In this document: one piece after another, positions 7,523-16,456 of the stretch
How the letters are laid out: each line of letters begins with the position of its first letter
How positions within the stretch are numbered: position 1 is the stretch's first letter
NCBI RefSeq assembly: GCF_016101585.1
Contig: NZ_JACFQG010000003.1
Location: forward strand, 187,826-251,825
Reading direction: 5' to 3'
DNA length: 64,000 nucleotides
DNA from: Bifidobacterium polysaccharolyticum
GTDB taxonomy: Bacteria > Actinomycetota > Actinomycetes > Actinomycetales > Bifidobacteriaceae
Program-made: the position numbers and the translations under genes
The notes under the pieces: generated by a model
Database searches by the model: none
Told to the model about the DNA's origin: nothing
The model's input: only the letters and a program-made list of their open reading frames with translations

Positions 7523-8980
7523 CTAGGCGGGTAGCTCGGTCAGAATGGGCTCCTCAGTGCTGTTGCGAATCTGACGGAAGCCTACAAAGGCGATGGCCAG
7601 CGAGGCCAGAGCCAGGGTAGTGACCACCCCGAACCCGCCCTGGGATCCGTAACGGTCGATGAACTGCCCGGCCACAGCCGAACCGGCCGAAGATCCGATC
7701 GAATTCATGGCGCTCAGCCAGGCCATGCCTTCGGTGAAGCGGATGGGCGGCACCAGGTGGAGCATGAGCTGGTTGCCATTGATCCAGGTGGGTGCCTGGC
7801 AGACACCGATGATCAGGTAGATGACCATGATGGTCCACAGATTCCTGGCGAACATGAAGGTCCCGATGCCCAGGTTGACCACCAGCAGGCAGAAGTAGAA
7901 ACGCTTCCAGAGGGGGATGGTCCAGTTCTTGGCCCCGTAGAGCAGAGCGCCGACCAGGGAGCTGAAGGAGAAGCAGGCGAAGACGAACCCGGTCATCTGT
8001 TTCATCCCCTGCTCGGTGGCGAAGGCGATGATGGAGATGGATGCAGCGCTCTGGAAGGCTCCCAGACCGAACCAGGTGGCACAGATGGCGATCATGCCGG
8101 CGCTCCAGAAGGCGCCGCTGTGGCCGTTCCCTCCCTCCTGGGCACGCAGACGGGCCACCTGCTGAGCCTGCCGCTCCCGGTACTCCTTGCGGGTGATGCC
8201 CTGGGCGCGCGCCATGTCTGTCTGCGAAGGGGGCTCGGTTTCTCGACAGGAGAGGAACATCAAGGCCCCGACCAGCACGCAGATCCCGGTGAAGGAGAAA
8301 GCCAACACGCCTGAAATGACCGCCAATATGGAAGCCAATGGGTTGCCGATCACCCACATGGCCTCGTCGAAGACCCCAGATAGGGACAGGGCCTGGTTGG
8401 TGGCACGGTGGTCGCCGTGTAGCAGGTGCGTCCACCGGCTACGGCTCATGGCTCCCCAGGGCGGAATGGCAGCCATGAAGGGGGTGACCAAATAGAGCAC
8501 CCAGGTGGGAGCGTGGGCGGTGATGGCTGTGATCAGGACCGTGGCGGCCACAACCCAGACCAGAACCGTGGGGATGGAGACCTGTCGCTGGCCGAACTTG
8601 TCAACCAACTTGCCCAGCATGGGGCTGACCAGGGCCAGGGCCACGGCCTGGATGGCGGTCAGGGCTCCGGCTAGGGAATAACTGCCGTAGTAGTGCTGCA
8701 CCGAGATGGTGATGGTCATGCCCACCATGGGGAAGGGCATGGAGGCAATGACCGACCCTACTGCGAACCGCGCCGTATGAGGCAGTCGCAGAAGCGCTGA
8801 GTATCCTCCGAAGACTCTGTGACCGGCTTCGACCAGAGCCGCCTTCAGTTGCCGTGGCATGGGTTGTTCGTCTCGCTTTCCCTGGGTGTTTTCATGGTCC
8901 CGAAGCATGTTTTCCACAAGACCTTCTAGACGCACGAAAGGAGGTGGGGGTGCTGGGGGGACTGCTACAGTGGTAACCAT
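7523..8980 (-). CDS. MFS transporter
   Basis: Major facilitator superfamily permease (up to 485 aa) with about 12 hydrophobic segments. The loop after helix 2 reads GKLVDKFGQRQ, a form of the MFS motif A. A charged cytoplasmic loop of about 50 residues (KEYRERQAQQVARLRAQEGG) separates the two halves. Substrate unknown; this architecture is common among sugar and drug efflux carriers in bifidobacteria. The N-terminus is proline-rich and unlikely to be membrane-inserted, and the ATG at 8860 (MPRQLKAAL) is an alternative start. It is followed at 17 bases by gtrA on the same strand. Confidence 0.8.
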   Translation of the reverse strand: MVTTVAVPPAPPPPFVRLEGLVENMLRDHENTQGKRDEQPMPRQLKAALVEAGHRVFGGYSALLRLPHTARFAVGSVIASMPFPMVGMTITISVQHYYGSYSLAGALTAIQAVALALVSPMLGKLVDKFGQRQVSIPTVLVWVVAATVLITAITAHAPTWVLYLVTPFMAAIPPWGAMSRSRWTHLLHGDHRATNQALSLSGVFDEAMWVIGNPLASILAVISGVLAFSFTGICVLVGALMFLSCRETEPPSQTDMARAQGITRKEYRERQAQQVARLRAQEGGNGHSGAFWSAGMIAICATWFGLGAFQSAASISIIAFATEQGMKQMTGFVFACFSFSSLVGALLYGAKNWTIPLWKRFYFCLLVVNLGIGTFMFARNLWTIMVIYLIIGVCQAPTWINGNQLMLHLVPPIRFTEGMAWLSAMNSIGSSAGSAVAGQFIDRYGSQGGFGVVTTLALASLAIAFVGFRQIRNSTEEPILTELPA

Positions 8981-9073
8981 ATTGGTGCCTGATCGGTGCC
9001 ATTCGGATAGTGATAATTCTACCCCCCGCCATGGTCACTCAAGGGGCCCGTCGGGGAGCTTGGGAGGTGGGTC

Positions 9074-9730
9074 GTGCCTGCGACGACCATTCATTTCGTC
9101 CGTCATGGCCAGGTTGATAATCCCGATCATATTCTTTATGAGCGATTGCCGGGATTCCATCTGTCTGACAGGGGCAGGGCCATGGTCAAGGCAACGGCCC
9201 GTTTCATGGCAGAAGCTCCCGGTCTGCGCGATCTGGAGGCCGTCTATTCTTCTCCGCTAGACAGGACCAGGGAGACCACGGCCATCCTGCTTGAGCAGAT
9301 CAACCCTGCTCGTGTCCAACACGGCTTGAAACCGTTGGAGCCCATTTATGACCGTCGCCTGATCGAGGCTGGCAATGAATTCCGCGGCAAGCGCGTCGGC
9401 CACGGGCAGGGGGCTCTCTGGCGGCCTTCCAACCTGCGGCTGATCCTGGACTTGCGCCGTCCTAGCTGGGGGGAGTCATATCGGCAGATCGCTCGACGAG
9501 TGGGGGATTTCGTTCGTCAGGTGGTTCGCAGCCATCCTGACGCACAGGTTCTGGCTGTTTCGCATGAGTCGCCCATCTGGTCGTATCGTCATCTCTTGGA
9601 GACCGGCCACCCCGAGCACAATATGCTCCTCAGAGCCACTGCCCTGGCCTCGGTGACCTCCATCACCCTGGACTGCGAAACCGGCAAAGTGCTGGGAATC
9701 GCCTATGCGGACCCGGCGGCAGGCGTGTAA
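9074..9730 (+). CDS. Histidine phosphatase family protein
   Basis: Cytoplasmic phosphatase of the phosphoglycerate mutase/histidine phosphatase superfamily (218 aa). The phospho-acceptor signature FVRHG is near residue 8, a second arginine motif occurs in SSPLDRTRETT, and the second catalytic histidine is likely in VSHESPIW. It is about the usual length for a single domain. Substrate unknown; broad sugar-phosphate or nucleotide phosphatase activity is typical. GTG at 9074 is chosen as start because GGGAGGTGGG lies just upstream. It is divergent from the MFS gene at 8980. Confidence 0.85.
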   Translation: MPATTIHFVRHGQVDNPDHILYERLPGFHLSDRGRAMVKATARFMAEAPGLRDLEAVYSSPLDRTRETTAILLEQINPARVQHGLKPLEPIYDRRLIEAGNEFRGKRVGHGQGALWRPSNLRLILDLRRPSWGESYRQIARRVGDFVRQVVRSHPDAQVLAVSHESPIWSYRHLLETGHPEHNMLLRATALASVTSITLDCETGKVLGIAYADPAAGV

Positions 9731-9805
9731 AGACCGCTTGTGCGGCTTAGGATAGCTGGGGATACTGTCGTGGATGACTGTCCGAGAACCCGATGAAGGA
9801 GCGTG

Positions 9806-10672
9806 ATGATCATGGTGGATGTACAGGCAAGCGCGGAGGCGATAGCCGGACGGCCAGCCGTGGCCCAGGCGGCTGAGCAGGGGGCCAGGCTGGTAGACCT
9901 TTGGCCCTTGACGAATGCCGAGCACCTGGCCAACGATGCCAAGTATGCGGAGGACCTGCAGGTACGTATCAGCATGGTGCTGGCGCAGCTGATGACGGGC
10001 GAGGATGTGACCATTCCCGACGCAGAATACGTCTATGAGGGCGCTGAGGACATTCCTGGCCGTCCCCAGGAGCTGGTAGATGCCCTCATGGCTGCCAACG
10101 ATGCCATCGAGGCGGCTGCACAGGCGAAGGACGACCAGTCCAAGATGCTTGCGGATTTGGCCGAAACCTTGGGCGGCGGCTGGGACCAGGCCCGGCTGCA
10201 GGAGGTGGCTGCTGGCGTGGCCAAGGCCGAGCAGTCCGTGGATGATCAGAATGAATCTGCCGAATCCCCTCAGGGCAAGGAGACAGTGGCCCAGGACCTG
10301 GCTACGAGCCTGGAGATCTGCCGTGATCTGCTTCAGCGTGCAGGCGCTGACCCTGACCATGCTGCGACTGCCGCGCCAATTCTGGTCTATGTCAATGAAC
10401 TCAACGAGCGGCTGGGCATCCCCCGGGCATTCCTGTCTGACGAGGATGTCGTCCGTGCCTTGAGATTACTGGATGATCCTGAGGCTTTCGCCGACCTGCT
10501 GGCCCCTCTAGTGGGCGCTGAGTGGGACCACCATCGTCAGGAGGTGCTCTGGGACCCCGAGGAGGCCAAGCGCAAGGCCAAGGAGGACGACGAGCGTAAG
10601 AGCCGCGAGGCCCTGCAAGCCAAGTTTGCCCATGTGCCAGAGGACCCCAACAAGCCTCCCGTGGAGCTTTAA
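9806..10672 (+). CDS. Conserved hypothetical acidic protein
   Basis: Soluble acidic protein of 288 aa without a recognised domain, signal peptide or membrane segment. It is rich in Ala, Glu and Asp and probably mostly helical; the last about 40 residues are strongly charged (EEAKRKAKEDDERKSREALQ), suggesting a coiled coil or flexible tail. I take the ATG at 9806 as start, with AAGGAG at 9796-9801 four bases upstream; a GTG three bases earlier is also in frame. It lies 75 bases after the phosphatase gene and may be co-transcribed with it. A hairpin follows the stop. Function unknown. Confidence 0.7.
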   Translation: MIMVDVQASAEAIAGRPAVAQAAEQGARLVDLWPLTNAEHLANDAKYAEDLQVRISMVLAQLMTGEDVTIPDAEYVYEGAEDIPGRPQELVDALMAANDAIEAAAQAKDDQSKMLADLAETLGGGWDQARLQEVAAGVAKAEQSVDDQNESAESPQGKETVAQDLATSLEICRDLLQRAGADPDHAATAAPILVYVNELNERLGIPRAFLSDEDVVRALRLLDDPEAFADLLAPLVGAEWDHHRQEVLWDPEEAKRKAKEDDERKSREALQAKFAHVPEDPNKPPVEL

Positions 10673-10678
10673 GACTTT

Positions 10679-10716
10679 CTGCCCTTCGCCTCGGCATCGG
10701 TCAAGGCGAAGGGCAG
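10679..10716. terminator. Bidirectional terminator
   Basis: A 12-bp inverted repeat (CTGCCCTTCGCC at 10679-10690, complement at 10705-10716) with a 14-base loop lies between the convergent ends of the hypothetical gene and the DUF805 gene. Confidence 0.8.
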
Positions 10717-10723
10717 GGTGAAC

Positions 10724-11761
10724 TCAGCGGTCGAAACGGGCTCCTCGTGGATCACTGGGGCGGGCCAACAGGACGATCCCGGCGACGGCTCCGGCGATCA
10801 TGATCAAGACGCCCAAGCCAAGCAGGGAGAGCGAGGATCCTGGATTTCCGTCGATGATAGCCGCGAGGGCGAAGACAAGAGGGATGCAGCCCACCAGTTC
10901 GCCTACGAAAGGCAGGAGTATCCAGAAGCCGGACATGTTGGTGTCATGAAGTCGCCGTATGCTCACGGCCAGATTGGGTATGAAAAGTCCAAGGGCGACC
11001 AGGAAGGACAGGATCCGTCCCACAAAGATGGATCCTGAGGTGATGATCGAGACCGCAAAGTCGATGAGGAAAATCATTAGAAAAGCCCACCAGAATTCCC
11101 CACGGGAGGCCCTCCCGGAGAAGACGGAATATTTGACGAAGAAACGCTTGCAGGCGTTTACGAAGTCAATGCCGTACCAGGGTGCGTTCAGTGGCGGCTC
11201 ACCGTTGAATCCGGCATCCGCATAGGGGTAGGCCGGATACTGTGGGACCTGGGGTCCGGGCTGGTACCCTGCCTGATATCCCGATTGGTAGCCTGCCTGC
11301 GACCAACCTTCAGGCGATTGATAAGAGTTGTCCGATGCATAGCCAGACGGCGGGGTCGTACCATTGGGCTGGCCAGTGGCCTGGCCGGGATTCGAATTTT
11401 GACCGTAGGGCGTCTGCTGCTGTCCGTAGTACTGCTGTTCATTGGACTGTTGACCATAGGGCTGTTGCTGGTTGTAGCCTGGCTGTTGACCCTGCGGCTG
11501 TTGACCGTATGGCTGCCCTTGGTATGACTGTTCCCGCTGGTAATCGACAGCAGGTTTTTGGGCTTCGTTGATCGGATGGTAGACGTCGCTCTGATCCGAA
11601 GCTGCCGGCGCATAGCCGGATTGCCCTGGTTGAGGCTGATTCAGGTGGGCTGCGGGTCCTGAGCCGGTTCCGTCTGCGTGATCATTCTGGGACCAGCCGT
11701 TGGCCGGACCCTGGTCATTGGGGGTCTGGTTCCCGTTGTTCGTATCATCTGGATGGCTCAT
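10724..11761 (-). CDS. DUF805 membrane protein with Gln/Pro/Tyr-rich N-terminus
   Basis: A 345-aa protein. The N-terminal about 190 residues are low complexity, with many QQP, YGQQ and GYQ repeats, and are probably disordered and cytoplasmic. The C-terminal part is a DUF805 domain: it opens with FFVKYSVFSGRASRGEFWW and has about four hydrophobic helices, with SIRRLHDTNMSGFW between them. DUF805 proteins are uncharacterised membrane proteins. I choose the ATG at 11761 (MSHPDDTNN) because GAGGG lies about nine bases upstream; an earlier ATG at 11779 is in frame. It is monocistronic. Confidence 0.78.
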   Translation of the reverse strand: MSHPDDTNNGNQTPNDQGPANGWSQNDHADGTGSGPAAHLNQPQPGQSGYAPAASDQSDVYHPINEAQKPAVDYQREQSYQGQPYGQQPQGQQPGYNQQQPYGQQSNEQQYYGQQQTPYGQNSNPGQATGQPNGTTPPSGYASDNSYQSPEGWSQAGYQSGYQAGYQPGPQVPQYPAYPYADAGFNGEPPLNAPWYGIDFVNACKRFFVKYSVFSGRASRGEFWWAFLMIFLIDFAVSIITSGSIFVGRILSFLVALGLFIPNLAVSIRRLHDTNMSGFWILLPFVGELVGCIPLVFALAAIIDGNPGSSLSLLGLGVLIMIAGAVAGIVLLARPSDPRGARFDR

Positions 11762-11940
11762 GGATATCGTCCCTCTCATCTTCTCTTGATAATCCTGAAT
11801 CTGACTTTTTCGTACATCCCTATTATGGCAGGCCGGTTCTTCTGGCTGCTAGTCCTGGCTAATGCAGTGGATAGAGGACTTGTCACGCTTACTTGGGCCA
11901 GTCTGTCAGATTCGGTAGGTGATTGCTGCTGCGGGACTCT

Positions 11941-12729
11941 TCACTCGTCGTCCGGATTGACCATGTGATCATCGCCGGCATCGCCAAGCAGTAGCCGCTC
12001 GGTCAGGGTGATCAGGCCCAGCAGGAGGGCGGTCAGCAGGATGATGACCAGGGTGGCCGAGAAGATCAGCGGGGTTCTAAAGGAGTTGAAGGCCGACTGC
12101 AGCCATATACCCAGGCCGTTCCTGGCGCCCAGATACTCCGAGGTGGCCGCGGTGGCGAATACATAGGCGGCGCTGATGCGCAGGCCGCCGAAGATCTGCC
12201 CCGCAGCCACCCTCAGCTTGACGTGCCATAGGGTCCAAGTCCGGGTTGCACCGCAGTTCAGCGCTACATCCTGGTAGAAGCGCGGCACGGACTTGAGCCC
12301 CCGGTAGGTCTGGACCACGATGGGGAAGATGGCGAAGACGGCTACGATGACCACCTTGCCCAGAGGCTCGAATCCGAACCAGATCACGAACAAGGGTGCG
12401 ATGGTGATCAGCGGAATCATCTGAGCGCCGGCGATCAGGGGGTAGAGGGCATCATGCAGGGTGCGCCAGCTGTAGAGGGCCAGGCCGATCACTATTCCCA
12501 GGACCGATGCCAGGAGGAAGCCCAGAAGGCCCTCAAGAGCGGTGATGGTGGTGGCGGGCAGCAGGTCCTCCCGGGACTGCACTGTGGCAGCCAGGATTCG
12601 GCTGGGCGCCGGCAGAACCTGTTCGCTGACTCCGCCCAAGCGGGCAGCCAGTTCCCAGATGATGAGGAGTGCCAGCAGGGTGATGGTCGGAGGCAGCGCC
12701 CGGGTTCTGCTCTGCTTCCGCGACTTCAT
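11941..12729 (-). CDS. ABC transporter permease (SsuC/ThiX type)
   Basis: Binding-protein-dependent ABC permease (262 aa) with about six membrane helices. The EAA-loop region reads YQDVALNCGATRTWTLWHVKL, which contacts an ATPase. Together with the THI5/NMT1-type binding protein at 12726-13838 it probably imports a thiamine precursor (hydroxymethylpyrimidine) or a related small molecule. Its ATG overlaps the stop of the binding-protein gene by four bases (ATGA). No ATP-binding subunit lies on either side: the next gene downstream is DUF805 and the next upstream is a divergent LacI gene. Confidence 0.85.
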   Translation of the reverse strand: MKSRKQSRTRALPPTITLLALLIIWELAARLGGVSEQVLPAPSRILAATVQSREDLLPATTITALEGLLGFLLASVLGIVIGLALYSWRTLHDALYPLIAGAQMIPLITIAPLFVIWFGFEPLGKVVIVAVFAIFPIVVQTYRGLKSVPRFYQDVALNCGATRTWTLWHVKLRVAAGQIFGGLRISAAYVFATAATSEYLGARNGLGIWLQSAFNSFRTPLIFSATLVIILLTALLLGLITLTERLLLGDAGDDHMVNPDDE

Positions 12730-13838
12730 TTACCGGCTGCTTCCCGAACGTACCGATCGGTCCACAGATCCGTGGCCTGAGGGGCCTTGTTGGGGTCGCC
12801 CTTCTTGGCATCCCGGTAGGTGCCCGCCTTGAATTGGAAGTCCAGATAGTCCTGGGCATCCTTGACGTTGATCAGTCCGGTGATGCTTCTTTGATCCGGG
12901 CTGTCAACCCAGTAGCCCTCCTTGACGATGCTCTCCATGGAGCGCTTGGCCAGGGTCGGGTCGATGGCCGATCCCTTGGTCTCCTTGACCAGGATGTCCG
13001 CCGCCTGGTCGGGATGGCTCAGGGCGTAGTTGTATCCCTTCAGGCAGGCCTTGACGAATGCTGTCAAAGCGCGACGGTGGCCGGCCTGCTGCAACCAGGA
13101 ATTCTTGACCACGAAGCCCAGCTGATCGGGGTTGCCGGGCACTCCCCAGTCGGCCTGGGTGAAGCAGTGCAGGGCTGGGCCCTTGAGCTCGCTCTCCACA
13201 CCCTCCCAGTTGGCGTAGAAGCCGGCGAAGTCGCCCTTGCCGCTGGTCAAGGTGGCGAAGGTGTTGGTGCCGCTGGTCACACGTTTGAAATCGCCCTTGC
13301 CGCCTGCATAGCGGATCATCTGCTTGACCACGGCCGTCTGTTCGGCCGATCCGAAGCTGACGAAGGTCTTGCCGTCGAAATCCTTGGGAGTCTTAATGTC
13401 GGTGCGCGAGGCCAGCGAGCACCAACGTGCCACGGAATGCTGACCTATGTTGAAGACCTGCCGCAGGTCGGATCCCTGGGAGTTGAAGGTGGCCAGGTTG
13501 CTCAGCTTGGAGAAGCCTACGTCGGCGACCCCGTTCTGGACGGAGGTCTCGGCTCCCGCCTGGGCCGTCGGCAGGATCGTCAGCTTCAGGCCGGCCTTGT
13601 CGAAGTAGCCCAGATGCCGGGCCACGTAGATGCCCACATGATTGGTGTTGGGCGTCCAATCCAGCATGAAGGAGAGCTTGGAGCCATCATCGGCCTTGTC
13701 ATCTGCCCCCTTGGCCCCACAGGCCGCGCTCGTAGCTGCCATGCAGATCGCCGCTGCCAGGGCGAGCGCCCGTACGATCAGTCTATGGCCGGGAGTTCTC
13801 CTGAAGTCACTATTCTCCGGCATGCTCATCACTGTCAC
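12726..13838 (-). CDS. NMT1/THI5-type substrate-binding lipoprotein
   Basis: Extracellular solute-binding lipoprotein (up to 370 aa). A basic N-terminus and hydrophobic stretch end in the lipobox TSAAC (Cys40), so the mature protein is lipid-anchored outside the membrane. The hallmark LDWTPNTNH followed by GIYVA places it in the NMT1/THI5 family, whose members bind thiamine pyrimidine precursors, riboflavin or related compounds. VGFSKLSNLATFNSQG and a C-terminal WVDSP follow. It is translationally coupled to the permease downstream. Of the start codons, GTG 13838 and ATGs at 13829 and 13823 are all in frame. No TPP riboswitch motif was seen upstream. Confidence 0.85.
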   Translation of the reverse strand: MTVMSMPENSDFRRTPGHRLIVRALALAAAICMAATSAACGAKGADDKADDGSKLSFMLDWTPNTNHVGIYVARHLGYFDKAGLKLTILPTAQAGAETSVQNGVADVGFSKLSNLATFNSQGSDLRQVFNIGQHSVARWCSLASRTDIKTPKDFDGKTFVSFGSAEQTAVVKQMIRYAGGKGDFKRVTSGTNTFATLTSGKGDFAGFYANWEGVESELKGPALHCFTQADWGVPGNPDQLGFVVKNSWLQQAGHRRALTAFVKACLKGYNYALSHPDQAADILVKETKGSAIDPTLAKRSMESIVKEGYWVDSPDQRSITGLINVKDAQDYLDFQFKAGTYRDAKKGDPNKAPQATDLWTDRYVREAAGK

Positions 13839-14143
13839 CTTGCCTCTCCGGCACCTCTGGTGCCCATCCGCATCGGGGCTGCTACGGGAAGGTGAGGAGC
13901 CCGCGCGACGATCCGGTACGGTCTTGACCGATGGAATTCTGCGATGTGTGCCACGGCTGCTGCCACCAGCCGCGCGAACAAGACCACTCTAGTCCAACCC
14001 AGCCGGTCCTGCCTCGCCGTGGTGAAAGGTTGCATCATTTGCCCTTATACTGGAAACTCACGAGAGGTCTGTGCGGGCCGACCGCTGTCGGTCTCGTCCG
14101 GAGCAAGACATCCGATTTCGGTAGGGTTCGACGGAGGGTTCCC
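13839..14143. other. Intergenic region between divergent binding-protein and LacI genes
   Basis: About 305 bases with no convincing gene. A TATACT hexamer at 14046-14051 could be the -10 box for the LacI gene. A short GACCG/CGGTC inverted repeat lies near 14085. I looked for the conserved TPP-riboswitch blocks upstream of the THI5-type gene and did not find them. Confidence 0.5.
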
Positions 14144-15148
14144 ATGTCGGTGACCATCAGTGATGTGGCCAAGCAGGCGGGCATGTCCGTATCCACGGTC
14201 TCCCAGGCGCTCAATGACAAGGGGCGCATCTCCCCACCCACCAAGGACAGGGTCCGCAGGGCGGCCATGGAGCTGGGCTACATCCCCGACAGTCGAGCCC
14301 GTTCCATGCGATCCTCGCGCTCGCATGCCGTAGGTCTGCTGGTCCCCGATATTCGCAACCCTTATTTCTCCGAGTTGGTCTACGCCGTCCAGGACCAGCT
14401 CTACTCGGCAGGCTACGCGCCCCTGATTGGCGTGTCCTCCTGCCAAACCAGCAGGGAGGAGGACTATTACCGCATCCTTCTGTCTCGGCATATGGACGGT
14501 GTTCTGGTCGTGCCTGACGGGCCGACGTCGCCTATGCTGCGCACCATGCTGGCAAGGGAATTCCCTGTGGTCTTCGTGGATCGCCCCGACCGGGCCCTGC
14601 CCGGTGTCCCTCTGGTAGATTCTGACCCGGTGCCCGGCTTGGAGGCAGCCTTGGACGCTCTGGCAGCCAGGGGATGCAGGCGAGTGGCCTTTGTCCCGGG
14701 CCCAGAGAGCCGCTCCTATACCTTCCGCGAGCGTGAGCAGGCTTTTCTGGACGGCGTGGATGCCCGTCAGGGGCTGACAGGATTGGTGGTCCGCCAAGGG
14801 TTCGAGGATCGCCCCCGGGCGGCCGCGACCATGCGCCACCTGCTCGGTCAAGGGGTGGACGCCGTTATCTTCGGCTACTCGGCCGATGCCATCAAGGCCG
14901 TCGCCATGGAGTGGGACAGCGACCAGCGCTCGCGTGTGCCTTTGGTCTCCTTCGATGACCTGGAGGTCTTTCAGCTGATCAGTCCCCAGGTTTCGGTCAT
15001 CTCCCAACAGGTGGATCGCATGGGTCGGCAGGGCGTTGACATGCTCCTGTCCATGATCGAGCCGGGGCGGCAGGCTCCGGAGGGCATGAGCGTGGATCGC
15101 CGGCTGCGCACCCAAACCCTTTTCGTACCAAGGGGTTTGCTGGCTTAG
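14144..15148 (+). CDS. LacI-family transcriptional regulator
   Basis: A 334-aa repressor-type regulator. The N-terminal helix-turn-helix is classic LacI (ISDVAKQAGMSVSTVSQALN), followed by the hinge helix region RARSMRSSRSHAVGLL and a periplasmic-binding-like effector domain. The ATG at 14144 is chosen because GGAGGG at 14133-14138 is five bases upstream and the DNA-binding domain begins directly after it; the reading frame extends further upstream but without homology. The gene lies 98 bases before the metallo-hydrolase. Effector unknown; LacI proteins in bifidobacteria mostly sense sugars or sugar phosphates. Confidence 0.9.
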   Translation: MSVTISDVAKQAGMSVSTVSQALNDKGRISPPTKDRVRRAAMELGYIPDSRARSMRSSRSHAVGLLVPDIRNPYFSELVYAVQDQLYSAGYAPLIGVSSCQTSREEDYYRILLSRHMDGVLVVPDGPTSPMLRTMLAREFPVVFVDRPDRALPGVPLVDSDPVPGLEAALDALAARGCRRVAFVPGPESRSYTFREREQAFLDGVDARQGLTGLVVRQGFEDRPRAAATMRHLLGQGVDAVIFGYSADAIKAVAMEWDSDQRSRVPLVSFDDLEVFQLISPQVSVISQQVDRMGRQGVDMLLSMIEPGRQAPEGMSVDRRLRTQTLFVPRGLLA

Positions 15149-15246
15149 TAATCCATTGCGTCCATACGTTCTCTTCTCGTCGTTATCGTATGACGTACCG
15201 GCCAGGCATGAATATTGACATCCATCACAAAGGAGTATGAGCAATT

Positions 15247-16113
15247 ATGAAATTTGAACATCTAGGGACAGCCGCAGCTGAAAGAATCCCCGGAATTTTC
15301 TGCATGTGTGATCTGTGCAAGCAGGCCAGACGCATCGGAGGCAGGGAAATTCGTACTCAGTCCCAGGCTTTGGTCGACGATGCACTCCTGCTTGATTTTC
15401 CTGGTGATACCTATTGCCATTTTATTAATAATAAGAACTTTGATCTACCGGCAATCACTCAGCTCTTCATCACTCACTGGCATTCTGATCATTTTTACGG
15501 TGAGGATCTGGCTTATCGCATGGATTCGTACGCCGATGACAATCCAACCCATATGGATGTCTATGGCTCTGAAACTGTCCAAGGCTTTTACGAGCGGGCT
15601 TTCTTCCTGGAGGAGCATTACGATTATGACAAGTTAACGTATCATGCTCTTCATCCTGGTGACAGTGTCACAGTGACGGCTGGGAATGGCAGGACCTACA
15701 CGGTATATGCTTTTGAGGCAAAGCATGGCCATCATTTCGGTGATTGTCTCTTCTATGGACTGACAGACGGTCAAGTCGGGCTGCTGTATGCGCATGATAC
15801 GGCCTGCTTCTATGAATCGACCTGGAAGGATCTAGCCAAAGCTGGGCTAAAATACGACTACGTTTCTTTGGATTGCACCCAAGGGTTGACTGATCTCAGT
15901 TCCGACGTCCACATGAACTTTTCTGACAACCTGCGAGTCAGGGACCGCATGGTGAAGATGGGGCTGGCCGATTCGCACACTATGTTCGTGTGCAACCATT
16001 TCTCTCATCGTGGCAATGCCAGTTATGAACGTATGCAGGAAGCAGCCGTCAGGGAGGGATTTGTCAGCTCTTACGACGGAATGGTGACGAACATCCAGCC
16101 CCCAGCAGTCTAA
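15247..16113 (+). CDS. MBL-fold metallo-hydrolase, PhnP-like
   Basis: Metallo-beta-lactamase-fold hydrolase (288 aa). The N-terminal CMCDLC cluster followed by the metal-binding HWHSDH, then HGHHFGD, HDTACF and CNHFSHRG, resembles PhnP, the phosphodiesterase that opens 5-phosphoribosyl 1,2-cyclic phosphate. The extra cysteine cluster is characteristic of PhnP-type proteins, which bind a structural zinc. No other phosphonate genes are nearby, so a role in sugar-phosphate metabolism controlled by the adjacent LacI regulator is possible but unproven. AAAGGAG lies upstream of the ATG. Codon use is more AT-rich than in the neighbours, which could mean transfer. Confidence 0.8.
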   Translation: MKFEHLGTAAAERIPGIFCMCDLCKQARRIGGREIRTQSQALVDDALLLDFPGDTYCHFINNKNFDLPAITQLFITHWHSDHFYGEDLAYRMDSYADDNPTHMDVYGSETVQGFYERAFFLEEHYDYDKLTYHALHPGDSVTVTAGNGRTYTVYAFEAKHGHHFGDCLFYGLTDGQVGLLYAHDTACFYESTWKDLAKAGLKYDYVSLDCTQGLTDLSSDVHMNFSDNLRVRDRMVKMGLADSHTMFVCNHFSHRGNASYERMQEAAVREGFVSSYDGMVTNIQPPAV

Positions 16114-16127
16114 GCGTTGCGTTTTGC

Positions 16128-16160
16128 AGGCGGCTATGACCATTTTGGCCAGGGCCGCCT
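16128..16160 (+). terminator. Probable terminator after the metallo-hydrolase gene
   Basis: AGGCGGC (16128-16134) can pair with GCCGCCT (16154-16160) around a 19-base loop, followed by TTCTGTGT. It is modest in strength but well placed. Confidence 0.5.
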
Positions 16161-16327
16161 TTCTGTGTCTTCGCATATGAAAGCTGGAGTGGAGGTGACG
16201 TATGCGTTGTCGCGAGGTCTAGACAAAAGGAGTACGTGGTACCGGAGTGTCGGGTAGTTGTGTCGTCCCTGTAACTGACCTCTACTGGTCTTTCGGCCAT
16301 TTGCCGCCCTTGTCCAGACCCCGCTCT

Positions 16328-16345
16328 TTGTGACTCAGTTCACAA
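16328..16345. promoter_or_regulatory. Rex- or CRP-like palindromic operator upstream of nrdD
   Basis: TTGTGA-CTCAGT-TCACAA is a perfect 6+6 inverted repeat with a six-base centre. It fits the redox repressor Rex consensus (TTGTGA-N6-TCACAA) and equally the CRP/GlxR core (TGTGA-N6-TCACA), so the protein that binds cannot be named from sequence alone. It lies about 180 bases before nrdD and just upstream of the two NrdR boxes. Confidence 0.6.
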
Positions 16346-16355
16346 AACACGGGAA

Positions 16356-16402
16356 TAACTAGATGTAGGAAACGAATCATCCTCAGGCACTACATATGGT
16401 GG
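16356..16402. promoter_or_regulatory. Tandem NrdR boxes upstream of nrdD
   Basis: Two 16-base sites start 31 bases apart. The downstream one (16387-16402, GCACTACATATGGTGG) matches about 12 of 16 positions of the NrdR consensus acaCwAtATaTwgtgt; the upstream one (16356-16371, TAACTAGATGTAGGAA) matches about 9. Pairs of boxes spaced by about three helical turns before ribonucleotide reductase genes are the typical NrdR arrangement. NrdR represses them when ATP/dATP status signals enough deoxynucleotides. Confidence 0.7.
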
Positions 16403-16456
16403 TCACGACGTGATAGAGTGAGTCCTGTCAGCAAAAATGACATCCATGTGATTCGC

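Noticed and set aside
13839-14143. TPP riboswitch expected before a THI5-type transporter
   Set aside because: The conserved CTGAGA and downstream pyrophosphate-sensor blocks were not found on the relevant strand.
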